Assembly (NCBI RefSeq): GCF_964204645.1
Contig: NC_134025.1
Coordinates: 4,593,001 to 4,657,000 of the forward strand
Origin: Tubulanus polymorphus
Lineage: Eukaryota > Nemertea > Palaeonemertea > Tubulaniformes > Tubulanidae
Direction of reading: 5' to 3'
Length of the DNA stretch: 64,000 nucleotides
Shown here piece after piece: positions 1 through 15,800 of this stretch. How positions within the stretch are numbered: the stretch's first letter is position 1; the number at the start of each line of letters is the position of its first letter. A program made the position numbers and the translations under genes. The notes under the pieces were generated by a model. It did not search any database. It saw nothing but the letters and a program-made list of their open reading frames with translations, and was not told the DNA's origin.

Positions 1-2640
1 GATGTGTCGCCATGAGCTATCCCATGTCCATGTCCCATATGATTGAGTTGTTTTGTCCACAGCGAAAATACTTTAAAATCCGCGGTGTCGCAAAAATGCC
101 CTTCCCTTTGCTCTTTGAGATTAACGATGTCGTCCTCTCTCGTTTCAAATGTTGAGACATTAAGAACAATAAATCTTCTTTGCAATAATTGAGAATAATT
201 GAATTCATTAGTTTCTGAGAGAACCCTGCATGCAAACTCTCGAGTGATTCGAACTGGTCGATCATGCCCGTCGCGTCTCTGGTTCACAGTACTTGTTCCG
301 ATAACCAACAACCGCAAATTATACTTACCCGGTATAATGGCTATCAGAAGGTGGAGCTGCCTGCGATTGCGGGAGTTTTTAATTGTCTCATACTCATTAG
401 AAATAGAATAGAACAGTACTATAGTCACTTGCTGCTTAATGTCAAACGCATACAGGAATACGTGCAGTACAAACAGGTTTGAAAGCGTGTAAGTAAACAA
501 ACCATCGATAACGTCAACAATTACTAATTAACTTGTACGCATAAACTATTTTAGCCTGCGTTTAGTGAGTAGTGGGGCCTGAAAATGAAGTCGAACGGGT
601 GAGCAGCATTAGATAATAATTATTGTAAATAGTGACACTATCAATCAATGTTACTGATTCAAGGTGGATCAGATCTAGTGACAGTTGATATGCCATTTTA
701 AAATGTATTCGAGTTAGAGAAATAAAATTCTGTGTGGGACATCAAGAATTGCCAGGCCTACTGTTCATGCTGTTTATATCATGTGGTGAATAAAATAAAG
801 TTCAAGTTCAAGTGTGACGAGTGATAAGTTTCCAAGGCTATAGCCATAGGGGTTGATTTAGAGGAGGGCATGTAGTGGGTTGAAAAAACAATTTGTATTT
901 TCGAAAAAAACCATTTTGAATACTGGTATGAAATCACATTTAAAAGAGAATAGATATTCCAAAATATTCTTGCATGGGAGGGTCCACACGCCAGAGTAGA
1001 TTGATGGATGGGACTCTGATAGTAGATGATATACACACATGATCATAATCTACAAAGTAGAGAGTGTAAAAACAACTCAGTGCTTCACTAGATATACGTA
1101 GTAATGATAGCTTCAACTATGCATTGTGCAACTCTGCAATAAAGGTTTTTCTCTGCTAGGAAGCTATGATGCTGGATATATAGAGCACAACTGATACTAC
1201 TGTGGCCCCTTGATTCGCGATGAAAAATATTTTGAAAAAATTGACAAGTTGTAACATATTTCCTTCTCCTGGGGAGCTGATGTACATAACATGCCCTCAT
1301 TAAATGATTTTTTCTATGACTGTGCTGTGTATGAAATACAATCTGCTATGTGATGATCTGTAATTTCAGCCTTGAGGTAGGGTGAATTGTTGAATTGATT
1401 CATGTATCATTTTCAAACGTTTTTATTTCACAATAGATGTATGCTATGCTAAAACACTGTTTGGATATGGAACATTTTTACAGCCTTGAACGCTTAGTAC
1501 ACATTGACCACATTTTTGCTTTGAACTAAACCTTCACGAAACATTGATAATAATATTCATATAAAGTTGAAGCCAATAAAGCCAGTAAGGTTACATTCAG
1601 GCCACTTTGAAGGTTCCAAAGCTGTAATGCTATATCTTCGTATGTTAAGTCTTCAACTAGCATTTGACGGTAAAGGGTCAAATAAAAGAATGTCAGAAGT
1701 TTTGGTTGAGTTATGTTAAATCATTTTATGATTATGATAGGTCAGATATGAAGACAAGCAATTATGGCTTTGTCCTATGTAGGTGGCATTAGCCAAAACA
1801 GTATGGGGGTTTCTTTGAGCGTCGAGTAAATCTATTGAATATGGACGCGGTTGGTGTATCATCTATGCAGTTATGGATTAGTAGAATTCTTTGGCTAAGC
1901 ATTCGTTAAGAATTGTGTCGTTTAATATGCCTGCGTTAATTTTTCTCAATGTCTGTATTGGTCCATAAGAAGGCTAGATCGTTGTGACTTGCTCGTCGTT
2001 CTTTTGATTTGACCTAAAACGCGTTAAAAAGTGATTTAAACGGAAATTGGAACAGTGTTATACTCTTCAATATGTGTAAGTTATTCATTGTTTCGCTTGA
2101 ATTCTGACCTGATATTATATATTAGATATTTCAATTGGATTAAGTTCTAACTTGATGTAATGAATTTTTGATTTCCTGTGGTTGTGGTGATTACTGGTAG
2201 GTTGTAATTTTGTCTTATCTTTTATATTCGAATATGAATATAAGACTAATTTTTATATAGCAGTTGATTGAAGTGCTAGGTTCATTCTTAAATTCTTATC
2301 AAATACTTAGTTTTCTTATCATGACACATATTCAAAAAATTCTGCCTAAGTGTGTAATATATTAAAAGTCAATATTTGTCAAGACGCGCGTATCGTACAG
2401 CTAATCTTTGATTTGTAAAAATCAATGCGAATTTAGTCAATACTTCACGAGACTTTTTACCTATATTTCATGCAAAATCACTTAGGAATTTCTAAAGTAT
2501 ATAGAGCTTGTTTAATCACTGTTCTCATATTTTCATAGATAAATTAATGGTCAAGTTAGATATCCGCATTAGGAGAAGCAGGAGTCTAATGTGACCTATC
2601 ATTGAAAATGTTATCTCAAATACATAATTGCCAATGTAGC
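1..2640. other. Intergenic region, no gene recognised
   Basis: Both strands carry only short, compositionally random reading frames (the longest about 80 residues) with no recognisable domain or convincing splice pattern. The sequence is A/T-rich with many homopolymer runs. It could hold upstream regulatory sequence of the Rab27-effector gene that starts near 2.7 kb, or a non-coding exon of an upstream gene, but nothing specific can be supported. Confidence 0.5.
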
Positions 2641-2676
2641 AACCATGCGCGCGGCATTAAATGGTTTAGGCACAGT

Positions 2677-2684
2677 TATATAAA
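2677..2684 (+). promoter_or_regulatory. Probable TATA box of the Slac2/MyRIP-like gene
   Basis: A perfect TATATAAA sits in a locally more GC-rich stretch, about 30 bases before a plausible transcription start near 2708. It is followed by a leader that ends in a good splice donor (GTAAGA at 2820). The next acceptor used by the first coding exon is at 3852-3853. Promoter function is inferred from motif and spacing only. Confidence 0.45.
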
Positions 2685-2707
2685 CGAGCGTGAGCCACTG
2701 TATAGAT

Positions 2708-2819
2708 CACTAACACACTAACTGTTAGCCACCGCAGAGACAACAGTGCCGCTAATTTCGCTCCCGGAATATATGACCCATTCAAGGATTTAGCGCTTGA
2801 AATCGTTATCATTTTGTGG
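2708..2819 (+). other. Putative non-coding first exon (5' UTR) of the Slac2/MyRIP-like gene
   Basis: The 5' boundary is estimated from the TATA box; the 3' boundary is the donor at 2820. No long reading frame crosses it. It would splice to the acceptor at 3852-3853, giving a second exon that begins at 3854, 35 bases before the start codon at 3889. Confidence 0.35.
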
Positions 2820-3888
2820 GTAAGATACCAACCTGGCACCGTTGACTGAATTCTCAGTTCAGTTTTATTGCAGTTCTAGATTCGAATTAAAAGATTCTCA
2901 AACAATCGCGACATATTTTCATCATGTCGTAAAAAGGAAGTTTCATCTTATTTCACTCTTTTGGACTTTTTTATCTCCGAATTTACTCAACTACATGTAT
3001 ATGTTTTAGAACTCAATAACCACTATGGGACATGAATGATAATTTTGAAAAACGGGAAGATTATTTAAGATTAAGATAAAAGAATTAGAAAACACAGCGT
3101 CTATATTTCGGTTATATTTATGTTTGATGTGTGTATTTTATGAGTGTCGCTTCCAAGACTGGAATTTCTTGACGGAAGAATTTTCTTCAGTCTCGTGATA
3201 TTAATGGGTCATAGGTAAATAATGACATTTCAATCTAGTTTAGTGTCATGGTTTTGATTTTTCCGAGTAAGCTTTATTGTAACAATTCCTTAGAGCATTA
3301 TCAAGGCTATGTTCAATGACTGAGCTAGATATGTTTTACGATCTCGCACAATAAGCGATTTACTTTGACCTCAGCGCAAAACCTTCAAAAGACTTACACA
3401 ATCAAAGTGTACTGGTGTAAACTTTTTAGATCATCCCCTGTTTGCTGAATCAGTTTATGTGATTATTCGATGACAATTTTCATTATGAAATCAGCCGGGA
3501 GGAAAATTTTATAATTATCTTAATTCCTGATACATCGAAATGAGTTGAAACTTTTGAATTTGCATTAAAAATTTTACTTCCAAAGTTTTCATTTAGAACA
3601 ACTTAAGACTTTCCACGTAGATCAAATACATCCTTGATGATTACAATAAATCTTCTGGATAGTGGTATTTACCTACGGTATATGATTTTGTAATGGAAAA
3701 GAGTTGATAATTTTACTATCAGAATATTAGTTTTGTCAAAGATTTACAGCGATGAGTCTTTTTAAGGTGTATTTGGCTGTTGCAAACATGGTGTAAAACA
3801 CCTCGGAATAAACATATGCGGAATATCTGCAATGATGTGTTTGTATTTTGTAGATCACTCGAATAAAGCAAACTCAGACGTCGGAACG

Positions 3889-6800
3889 ATGGGAAGAAAA
3901 TTAGATTTGTCGCATCTCTCAGAAGAAGAATGTGAAAGCATTCTGCAAGTTATACAAAGAGATTTTGCTCTTAGAGAGAAAGAAAAGGAGCGCATTCAGT
4001 AAGTTCTATTGATTCTACATAAACCCGAAAATACCATTTAGTGTAGAACATTTTCAATCCATTTAGAACATTTGCAATCTGGCTTTTTGGATCAAAAAAT
4101 CTTTTTAGTTATGATAATATAGATTTTATGACTTGAATTGAGTTATATCTGTATTTAGTTCGACACCCGTGGCAGGATCAGTTAAGGGCTATATTGTCCA
4201 AGGCCATTTTAACATAACAAGATTGATTTTCTTAAGAAACTAGCCAATCCTATTTGATGTTGCCGGAATACATGTTAGATTCATTTGGAAACAATAGAGA
4301 TTTCTGTTTACGTTCTTCATTATATTTGCTTATGCCAATGTCATTATTATTATATTAACTACTCTGTTGAATTGGAAGAAGATATGAAATTTTGATTGTG
4401 TAAGTTGTACAATTAATGTAGTATCTGGCATTTCTCTTGAGAAAGTTATAGGTTTCCGATGAAGAAATGCTTTCTGATATCACCCATATCACCAAACTTT
4501 CATACTATATGTTTATGAAATTTCCGATACCATTGCGTCTAATGAAATCAGTTTTGTTAACCTTTTTATGATCTGGGTTTCTATTTTTACATTCAAGTAA
4601 ACATCAATAGTATTAGGGCTATTGAGAATTTAAGAGCGTTGTTAATTTAAGATAAATATGCAGTATCAAATAATGAACATACGATATAGCAAGTAAGTTT
4701 ATACATTGACTACAAAGGAAAATATTGTTACCAGCAAAGCAATGAAACGTAGTAATTGAGCAATATTTAATCAATGGGTTACACGTTTATAAGTAAATTG
4801 ATTTGAAATTCAAATCGAATTTTCCTTCTGGAGTTCATTACTTAATTTTGTGTAATGAGTAAAATGATGCTGTTACGGACATGTAACGGTAATAACACAT
4901 TTTGAAGCTTAATTCAGACATTTTTTCATTATTATTCATGTCACACCGTAGGATGATATCAAAATGAACATCTTTTACTCGGAGTTCAGTCAACAGTTGA
5001 TTTACTCTTGTCTTGTGTTACCATGGTTTCCCAGGTTTGGAAACAAGGTTCGAGTTTGCCACTCACTTGTCAAATCGAACGCGAACCAAATAACGCAAGC
5101 GTAGGAACAGAACGGAAGTTCAATTAAGATTTTTATTGCTTGAAGGATGTAGTTTATTGCGAAGATGACTCGATTTTATTAGGATATCAGTTCGTTTGCT
5201 TTAGTTGGTATGGAAATGATATATTCATCTTTTCGTTGTTTTTGATTGCATTTTATGACTACTTGATTTTAATGTTTCACTGTGTCAAATGCTTTTAAAA
5301 ACAAATTAGATTTTCCTATTAAAATCAGTATAGTCGAGAATACCAGCCAACCTCAGTGATGACTATAATTTTCACTGATATCAGGAAAATGTTTAGTCAT
5401 TTCAGACTTCGGGAAATGTTTCTCTCATTACGTATATTCGCGATCTGAAATTTCACGTCCCTGATTCTCGGCTAATTAGTCTCGACGAATCCATCCGATA
5501 GAACTGACGATACCCTATAGCTCCGTGGCAATGAATTCTATCCGGAACATTTTCAACGTTCAAACTGATACATATCCGTTCTGTAGAATAATTACGCATT
5601 AACTATTGGAGTGAGTCTCCGGGGATGAAACCACAAATGTCATATTGCGCCATTGGCCTCGGTGAGCCTTGTTTCTCCCGTCAGATTATCGGATCACGTT
5701 GTCTTGTAGAGCTTTTCGTGGAAATTATATATTTATGTTAAACTGAAATCTGAACGAAATCTTTCAATGTCATCGGCAAAATGTGATCCACATTCCATGT
5801 TCCTCCCCATTGAAGAATATTTCAACACATATCATGGACACGTAATGATTTAGTTTCAAAGCCCATGCCCAAGATTAAGGGACATGTTTTCCCTTAGATT
5901 ATGCAGGTATGGCTTACACCTAAACGAAGGGGATAGGTATGTCGTTAACAGCAATTCGCTAACTTATATTCTTGAAGCAAATTCTATGATACGGTTGATG
6001 ATATCTTGTGTTTGTAGTAATGGACATTTAACCCTTTTAGTCATCTCTTCTACCAACTGAATTGGAAGCTTTCGATTCAACTAGTGGATGGTCTTCTGAT
6101 ATAGCTGGATATTAGTCTAAAAACTATTGTCTTTTATTATTTTTGAATGATCTGTTGAAATTTATGGGTTCAGGTATTAACATATAATTGTATCAGCGAT
6201 TTATCCAGTCCATTTGATAATTGATCCAACTCTGTTTCATAATTCTATTAACTCCACCGAAAATAAAAAATCGGGTAATCAAATCATATTCGCCACTGGA
6301 ACCACTGATACATGTATGTATGTACCATCTTGCACAAAATATATACCGGGTATTGTGTATGTATACAAATAATTGATATACCACGGGAAACAATTTCATC
6401 AACTGAACTAAACGGTAATGAATGGGATAATTGGAATGTTTGATATTTGTGTGTTAAGTCTGAGGCGCTTTGTTTTTTTAATGTCCTTGCATTTTTGTAC
6501 ACAAATGCTAAAAACATAGAACATGTAGAAAACAAAGACCTGCACCACTATGCTGGGACACTTAGTTTTTGTATTGTCATAACATGAAATTTTGTTTACC
6601 GAGTACTACCAAAGAATACCGGTAAGTTTTTAACATTTTAGGAAAATGTTTTTAACTCTAAAATCGATTTGATTTCTTCATCAAGTTCAGTTTCCTTATT
6701 CAGTTTACTCATAGCCGTGAACAGATCTGAGGAACTGAACGTTGATTTACATAGAATGAATATCGTGCAGTCCTTTTTGTTTGGTCATAGCGTTGCATTC

Positions 6801-9800
6801 TTTAATGATAAATCGATTTACCATGGAAACGGTCATTGATGGTCATATCGCTGACCGAATGATTGGACTGATTCATCGTATAGCGATGTACACGTTTCAG
6901 CACTCTCGGGAAACTCCTGTAAAATGAGTACCGGTTTACTTAGCGCGATTACCGCTACCGTAAAATCAGTCGACGACGCATTTAACGTGGAGTGGTCTTT
7001 GTCATTATCGCTCTCGTATAAATTTACGGGACTAGGTGATAAACTGTCTGCTATATGTCGCGAAGCTCACACTATTTTTTATCGGAGCAACTATAATTAC
7101 AGCCCTAATGCTTACATTACATCATCGGTGAGGTGATCTATATCAGGAAATATGCCGACTACTTTCTGTCTGGAAGTCTAAACATTTATCAACCTTAAAT
7201 GTATGAGCTCCTCTTAGGTTTGCTGCATTTTTACCCAATCCATTGGAAATGAATATTCAATAATCATACGTCATCTCAATTGTCGTTTCAGAAAATCCCA
7301 AACCGAGCTCATTACGGAAAATGAAAAACGAAAACTTTTGAGCGCCAGTAGCAAATTCAACGAGAACTGTTGCATCCGATGTTGCGCAACGTTCGGATTA
7401 TTTTTCAACCGAAAGCGAGTTTGCCACGGCTGTCGATTCAATGTGTGTAGTAATTGCTCTGAACCAGATAAACACGACAAATTGTTCATTTGTACTATTT
7501 GTGTCAAGCAGAGGTAAGTATATAATTGCCGTCCCTATGTTGTTTTGCTGCTGTATATTGCGTACAGTAATGTGATAATCCACGGTGCTAATTTTCGGGG
7601 GCTTGCGTCCATATATATTAGTCGAAACGGCTTAAAATTGGGTTCACGACATCTGATTTCCTTCAATGTGGAGACATGTCGTTTGTTTGTTTCCAACTGT
7701 GTAAGTATTCATTCATTCATTCATTCATTCATTCATTCATTCATATCAAGCAACTCCATACAACTCCATGAAACTTCATGAATTTTGATGGCTCACTGCC
7801 CAGAAATGTTTGTACCTGTGTTTTGGCAATAACCGTTTTTACCCATTTCATATCACTTAATAGGTAACAAATCCCCGATGTTTTATCAAAAGTTTCTGTC
7901 TCCGAGACGATCTAGGGACATAAATCATAGAGGGGTTACTCTTGATTTTATAGAAAATTGAAACAGGTTTTACTGCTGTTATTTCTTGATCTTAGCCCCT
8001 TGAGAATATGTATCGAATGTTCGAGTTTTAAGATATGGCTGAATATTGCTAATCAATGTGTGCAATGTATTTATATCTATAAAGATTTTAGCCAGTTTTC
8101 CTCACGATCTGTAATTTTCCAATAACAGGTCGGCCCAATAAATTGATTAGGCTACTTTTACATTTCATATAAGATGATGTGTAGTCTTTGCTGGGTATGT
8201 TTCCATGTTATAACTACCGGTAGATGTATTTCTTCAGGGCAGATGATAAATCTTGTTTGTCAGTGAACGGACATCTTAGGTTTGCCAGTTAATAATAATT
8301 CCATCCATACCACCTAGCCAGCCCCAAGGCAGTTAGTGGTATCGTACATTCTGCTGGATTTCCTGTAAATCATAAACCAAATGGCAATTTAATCACTCAC
8401 GACATGGATCGATATGTCTTCAACACTTTTCAAACGCCTTTATTTGCGGCTACTGTACATAAATAAACTGCCTATTTTTTCATAGCAAAATATTGTTCTA
8501 TAAAGTCTTTGTTGAGGTTTTGTTTTTATTATTGTATTCTATTCACTATGATTATCATTGCATGATGAATTATTTGTTGTTCTTTTACAGAGATTTACTC
8601 ACACAATCCTGTGATTGGTTTTATACTGATGTCAATAAACGCTTTAAAAGATTCGGCAGCGCTAAAGTTGTGCGGTCTCTTCATAAACGCGAATGTAAGT
8701 TCGCTAAGTGTAATGAAATCTTTTAATTCCTGCAGCTGAATTTATGAGTACTTACAAGAACATGTATTCATCTTGTATTCAATTGTTTCTATTTTACAGC
8801 TGATTCGGCGAGTGATTGCGGTGGATACAAACACACTTATTCAGACCGACCACGGCCGACAGTACAAGGTCTCTTTGAATCAATTCACATGAATACTGCT
8901 GTTGCTTTAGATGGTAATGGTAAAGATCCCTTCGCTGCATGCTTATCATTAACACCAGCTCATATTATACTACCGGAAACGGAACGGTTGATTCACTTTA
9001 AGTCATGAAATATCTTTTCTTTTTGTCAGTTCCATTCATCCTCTGTAAATCAGAGTACCGTACCGGGTATTGAATATGAGGTGGCTTCAGATAGAATACT
9101 GGTTTCATTTATCTGACTTTTCATTGAAACATAATTTCAAACGAAAAATGCGACATTCATTTGATTGAAACCGGTATCAATCAATTCAACTGCTTTTTAA
9201 TGTTTTTAATGTTTGTCAGTTTGATTGTAGTAAATCATAGTCAATGACAAAAATCATGGTTTCAGAGGCACGTATTTTTATCCGCTGTTAAATCAGAATA
9301 TTTCTTTCTTCGGGTATTGGTGACGGAAATCATTCTGGAAACTTCGTAAATTTTCGCTGACAGTGATGGCATCTGATTTCGGTCGGCGATTGATTTATTC
9401 CACGCAATTTTCTCCCTCACATGATTTTTTTATAAGCTATCTATACTGGTGGAGGGAAAATTTTCATCGCAACACCTGAAGCCGAGTCTAGAACTTCAAT
9501 TCAGCATTTGAAAGCGAATACCTTCCAATTCATTAGTAATTCTGTCAACTTTCTCTCCTGAAATAAATCTCTGCGATTTCAGTTTCATCTACGGTTGATT
9601 AGAAATAGGAAAAGGTGTTTCACATCGAAAGGAAATGCAGTGTTTTAATCAAATGTTGATGTTAGTTTTGTCTGATTTCGCAAAATCCATCATTGTTTCT
9701 CTGCTCATATTCTCATTATGATTAGGCATGTGTTGTGATGATAAATTGGTGTTATTTTAATCCGTATGGTGCTATGGTAAAATTGTTGAATGTTAAATGA

Positions 9801-12800
9801 TAAATGAGTGTTCACATTGGATTCTACCGTAGTCATCTTCACACTATACATTATTTAGAAATTGATCTTAATTTAGTCTTTTCCAATTTAAAACGGACTA
9901 AGCGTTCATACTAGTAAAAAGTCTGTTTTGAATTGGTCTGTTTGATATTCGAAACGACTGACCAAAGAGACCGATCCAGGTGCTTTCTAAGTGTTGCCTC
10001 TGATTGGACCAGTGATAACAGCAGATTACGAACATGCGTGAATGCACAGGTCGGGTTTGGTCCATTTTAAATTAATCCATTTCAGAAGAAACTAGCGATA
10101 GTGAGAATGTAGCTTATGAAGGCATTTAGATTCCACTACATGGATTCCTCATAGTTCCCCGAGTCTTATCTGTGCTACCATGAACGTTCAACAATTCCCA
10201 TAATGGTCATCATTTGAAATTGTCCCGTAGGTTTTGCGCACGATCACTATTTACATTCTTCTCCTCGGAGAAATGTCGACCTAGCTTCAGTAGGATGAAA
10301 AGCACCTTTACAAAGTTAAGATTAATGATATATAGAATTGTGATTTATGAATAACAGGATTAATAATGATCATATTTCTAACTGTGAGAATTGGACACAG
10401 ATAAATTGCCTGTTTTGAATACCGTACTCCTGCTTATAGTGGAATAAATGGGCATTACCGTATCCTTGTGGGAGTAGTATTCTCTACCAAAAATAAGGTA
10501 TGCGTAGATTGCCCATATGCTTTTTTGAAAAAAAAGTGAGGGGACGGTCCTAGACTAGATTATACATGCATCAATTCTTGTATTGTAGATAGGTCTCTAA
10601 AATGTAACACACCGGTACTGAATGTCAGAATCGAGTTTTTCAGTTTGAATTATAACAACTGTTTCATTAGTCGGATTCATATCTAATCATTATCTGAGGC
10701 CGTGTCTGATAAAACTCCAATTTATCATTTCACTTTGATGCTTCCGATAATTGTCATAACATCACAGAATCAGCGATTTCATTGCAGTCAAACCTTTAGT
10801 TTTAGTCGAGGACTGCTGCGTCCGTTGTATGACTAGAATTGCTAATTTTGTCTGAAACTCACAGCGAAGAGGTACTTATTGTCAGTTCTGCAGCATGTAC
10901 GCGGAAAGTCTATATCATATTTGTTCGTATAAGTATTACCGGAGATGATTATCAAATACCACTGAATTATCCATATTACATCGCTTCAACAAGTCACTAT
11001 TTTCATGGAATAATGTCCTCAAGGATTATTACTTTCCAGTCATCATCTTGCGGTTAATGAAAGATAAACAACTAGAACCACATTTTCTACCACGACGAGA
11101 TGTTATCTTCACTGATTCGATCGGACATCTGAAATGACTTCCAATACAAATTGACAGGGAGGTGTTCGGGGTATCAACCACTCCCTATTCAAGCTACTTT
11201 AAGCCCCACGAACCATGTCAAGTATTCTAGCAGATTAAACCAGCTGGTTATCTTCCCTACAGTATTTTTAGTATAAACTTGTATGATGGCGCTTGTCGCA
11301 ATCATCATTACTTGTTAGTAACGTCATGGTTTATGCATAGACACAATTTTTTCCAATAAATGCAATTGGTATCATGTTTACCCGGTCCAATGTTTATCTA
11401 GGGAGAAACTTTCATCTGATGCATTGTCATTTAAATGGCAATCTACTTGTGGGTTTGATACATACAAATACTGATTATGAGAGAATGTTTGTCAGTAATT
11501 AGCTCTTGATTCCTTTTGCATTCTTTAGCCTAAAGAAGCATAAATGGAATTTTGATGAAAGAGTCCGCACCCCTGGACACATGATGTTGACCTCGGCTTT
11601 TTCTATCAATGTGAAGATAATGCGAAAGACACTTATTTCATATTTAGGTGGAGAAGCATCGATATAATCATAAAATCCAGTCTCGTTCTTGATGGTGGTA
11701 GGATTGCTTTGGTACAATAGATATCTATTTCAGCTTCTCATCAAAAAATGCTTGGTTACTGAAATGCTTTCAATGGATGGAAGTGTTTGCATTCTGTGGT
11801 GTAGAAAATTATTTCTATTTGACAAACCCTCACTATGACAAATACAGTCCTTGTTCATCAGTCATCAGTCAACAATAAATATTATTAGTTTTCCCGACAA
11901 GGTCATGCTTGATTATATAAAATGGAGTTTTCTCATCGATTTTGTGATAAGAGTTTTTGTATGGTACTTTTTTGATCATAGTTATATTATGGTACATGAA
12001 TGAATTATTTTAGTTCGGCAGCACTTTTGGGTTATCATCAATTCGATTCTTTGTTATTTATTGTTTAGACGTTCGTAAATCCGCAGATGAACCGGTAATT
12101 CAAGCGAGCTCCGATGTTGGCGTTAATTCAGAAATCCCTGACGGCGAAAATAAATCGCGTGCTCTCGTCGACTCCAGAATCAGTGCGGAGATATCTTCTT
12201 CGGAACATTCACATTCAGCACCGATCATTAGCCACCCCTCGGGCGCAAATAAAAAGCTAGAAAACGGTGATTACGACTGGCTGCAGTCGGACAACACGAA
12301 AGAATTGTTCGGGCAGGCGCGACTGGAAAAATGGCTTGATTCGACGGAGAATTCAGTCGAGCAGATGATTGCCGAACAACGTGATGCTGCATTGTCATCG
12401 TGTAAGAGAGATAACGATCTTAACGAACCATCTAATTACTAATTAATGGGCTTAATTAACCGCATCTCTTACCTCCTTATCTGACTTCCTTTAACTAACT
12501 CATCTGAGGATTGGATTGAGTTGCCTATGACAAGTTTAATTCCTTCATACCAGATCAGGTTCATAGTTTCTTAGTGACATAAGTTGTATGCTCTTGGCAC
12601 ATGTAGTTGTAGGGATTTGATGAAGTACGAAGCATAAAAGGTTTCTAGCATTTCGTATGAATAAAAGCAGCCAAGTGTCATTGCTGGCCCTAGCTTGAAC
12701 CTTCAGCTATAGAATATGATGCACTCTACAAGTGTAACATCCCGAGTATATTTTAACCATGATGGACACAATCACATTTATTTTAAACTATACTTCAGTA

Positions 12801-15800
12801 GTTGTAGCGTGCTTCTAACCTACGAGTGCTCACAGTTCTAACCAAATAGCTTATTTCATCCAAATGTAATATGATGTTATTTTGAACCGCATGTTACTCT
12901 ATTCTCTACATAATAGTGGCGGAATTTTATACTGTCTTTGTTTGCATGATCATGTTCCCCTTGTGTATAGATTATGGCGATATTAATGAGCTGCTTGGGA
13001 CTTAATTAACTTTTACAACATCTCATTTACTATTGGGAATAAATGCTCGAGCATATGGACATCCGTTGTGAGTGTACATTCTATACCCTACTTCTCTCTC
13101 TATCAATTTCAACTGATTTTCACTATATTTTGCAGATTCACCTGAAGATCATCTTTTGAACGCAAAAAATAGCCAATTACAAAGATACCAACATGAATTG
13201 ATGGATGTAAGAGGCCAAATTGAAAAATTACTAGCCAGCAACACTACAGAAAATGGTCATTCCGCGATAAATGCCGGTAAGTAGTATGGATATCTTTTAT
13301 TATACAGCTCTGTAGTTCTGTATGCTCAGGTGTCACAGTTGCTGCAAACTGACGAGGTTATTCTCCGGTGTCTCTGCGTGAATAGGCTGCCCATGAGTGT
13401 CTCAGACAATCATTCCCCTGAGAATAATCTAATCCAAACAATTTTTGGAATTTCCGATATGCATTACTTCAACTGCCATTCCTTATGAGAGGAAGTTTCC
13501 TAGGATGGGTTTATGCAACCTACTGAATGCTATGTTCTCAGATGATGTTTTTCGATCTACAGTCGGCTGCGTATTCATCAACTATTTGCTTATTACATCA
13601 GCTCTGAGCTCATATCAATTCCGGAAATTTACGTCAGTGCCTCAGAAATTCAGTTGTTACATACTCATTTATGCGGCGGGGTGAGGCAGACATTAACGCT
13701 TAAAGCGTTACTAATATACTTAGTGAGAATCCCAAGAAAACAGGTAGTTTAATTCGAAGTACTGACTCAAGATAGCCAGTGTGAGTCAAGGCCATATTTC
13801 ATTCAGATGAAATCGTTTTATGGTCCACTAGATAGTGCTGTATATTCAATCGTATGGTCACGCAGAATCATGCGTGTGAATGTGGTTAGAACAGTGAAGT
13901 GTTGTGACAATATTAACTCCAGCTCATCAGTCACCATTTAGATTATTTCATCTCATCGTATACGTTAATGCTTCATCACAATACTTCTCAGTTTGACTCG
14001 GCTGTAGTACTGAGTATCTCACGTTTTACGTCTTGTCTCTCGCTGCGGATGAATAATTCTTTCAGAACGCATAAAGGAACTGTCGCCGAACTGTCTCTTG
14101 TTTGAATAATAAACAGGGATGATGTGGCTTTAGAGCTGTACCTTATTCAGTAACCAACATTCTTTCGTTTGTCCCCTGGAGAATTAAGCGATTGGTGGTA
14201 TCCAATATCCAATATTAAGTCTACCTGAATCTAGTCTTAGCTGTGCCACATGCATGAACCCATTGGATACATTCCTAATTCTTGTCATTTCATGTTAATT
14301 CAACCCCTTTAATGGATAGGTTACTTGCATATGGAACGTTACATTGATTTGAATAAACTGAATTTATACTGTGGCATTGTGTATTAGTCTTCGATGGGAG
14401 AAATACCTGTTTACTATGCTTCGTTTAATTCAGGACAATCATCTATCTTTATTAATGCAGTACAGCAGCAAACAGCAAATATATCATTGTTGATTTGTAT
14501 AAATTTACAGGCAAGCCATTTCTCCCTGTATTCCTGCTCAATAAACCAATTTGAGTTTGTAAAAATGTTGTTTGAATGTTCAGTATTTGTTGGCCATAAA
14601 TTGTCTTGTTTAAGGGCCATTTCTTATTCAAAAATGGAATTTAAGATATGATTGTATGCGGTATGAAATAGCTGAACCTGTTTTCAGGGCCCTTTCCTAA
14701 TCGGGATATGTCTAAAAGTCACTGTTAAATCAGATTATAGTGTAGTATGTATCATAGGAATACATATTTTATAACATATGCTGATAATTGTATAACGGAT
14801 ACTGAATGCTGCTGAATGGTGAAATATCCCTTGATTAACCTGTACGGTTTCCCCCATAATTGCTTAAATATTGATAGCAATTCTGATCATGGGTATCGGA
14901 AACTACGCAGTTTAGCAATGATCATTACCAAGTTATCGCTTTAACCCTCCCACAAAACGAATACATGTTCTAGCAATAGCATAAATATACCTGACAAATA
15001 TATAGGATTTGATACCAAGCATCAAAAAAGGATATTTCTAAATGTAATTTTACCAACAGATATTTTTGTTCATTTCAGTTTTTTAACTCCACCTCGATTT
15101 CAAATTTTGTCGATTCAATCAGGGAATGCATCTCATTCAATGAAATGGATTTAAGAATTTCCCACTGCAGAATATCACTGGTTAGAATATTCTAGGTTGC
15201 TTCCCATGAATGGCTCTTAGTCAATTTCTCATGAGGCCTGGTCGTAATTGGAAATGTACCGCAGATTTCGCATGTTTCAATTTCCACATGATGATTTAAT
15301 CTCACATCTGCTGTGGAAGGATGATTAGAATAGTAGAAATAATGAATTGTGAACTGCACTTCGCTATTGGTGGTGCAGTCAAATAATTTGTCTTTGGGTG
15401 TTACAATTTACAGATTTAGTTTGACATAATCAGTAGTTGCCAAATTTATGGAATATTTTGAGACCATCTCGCATCAATAATCGTTTGGTATCATTTATAT
15501 TTTATAGAAAATTTGGTTTTGGTACCCCTCAAAATACGCATCAGTAATGCACTTCGAAACTTAGCGCAAGGCTTGTATATGGCACACAACACAGGTAAAC
15601 TATATGAGAGTAGAAATTTTACTCAGTAGCAGTTCTTATGTTAACATTCATGATTTTTTGTTAGGTGATGAAGAGTTTAACGATAATGAAGTCAACAAAC
15701 AAGTTCAAGAGGCAGTAATCGAAGTGGTTGAAACGTATGTTGGTGAAAAAATCAATTTGGTAAGTGCTCATACATATATGTGTAGTATTGGATGCATTGC

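Noticed and set aside
230-262. GTTCGAATC-like tRNA B-box on the minus strand near position 246
   Set aside because: The flanking bases do not form a T-stem and no acceptor or anticodon stem could be built.
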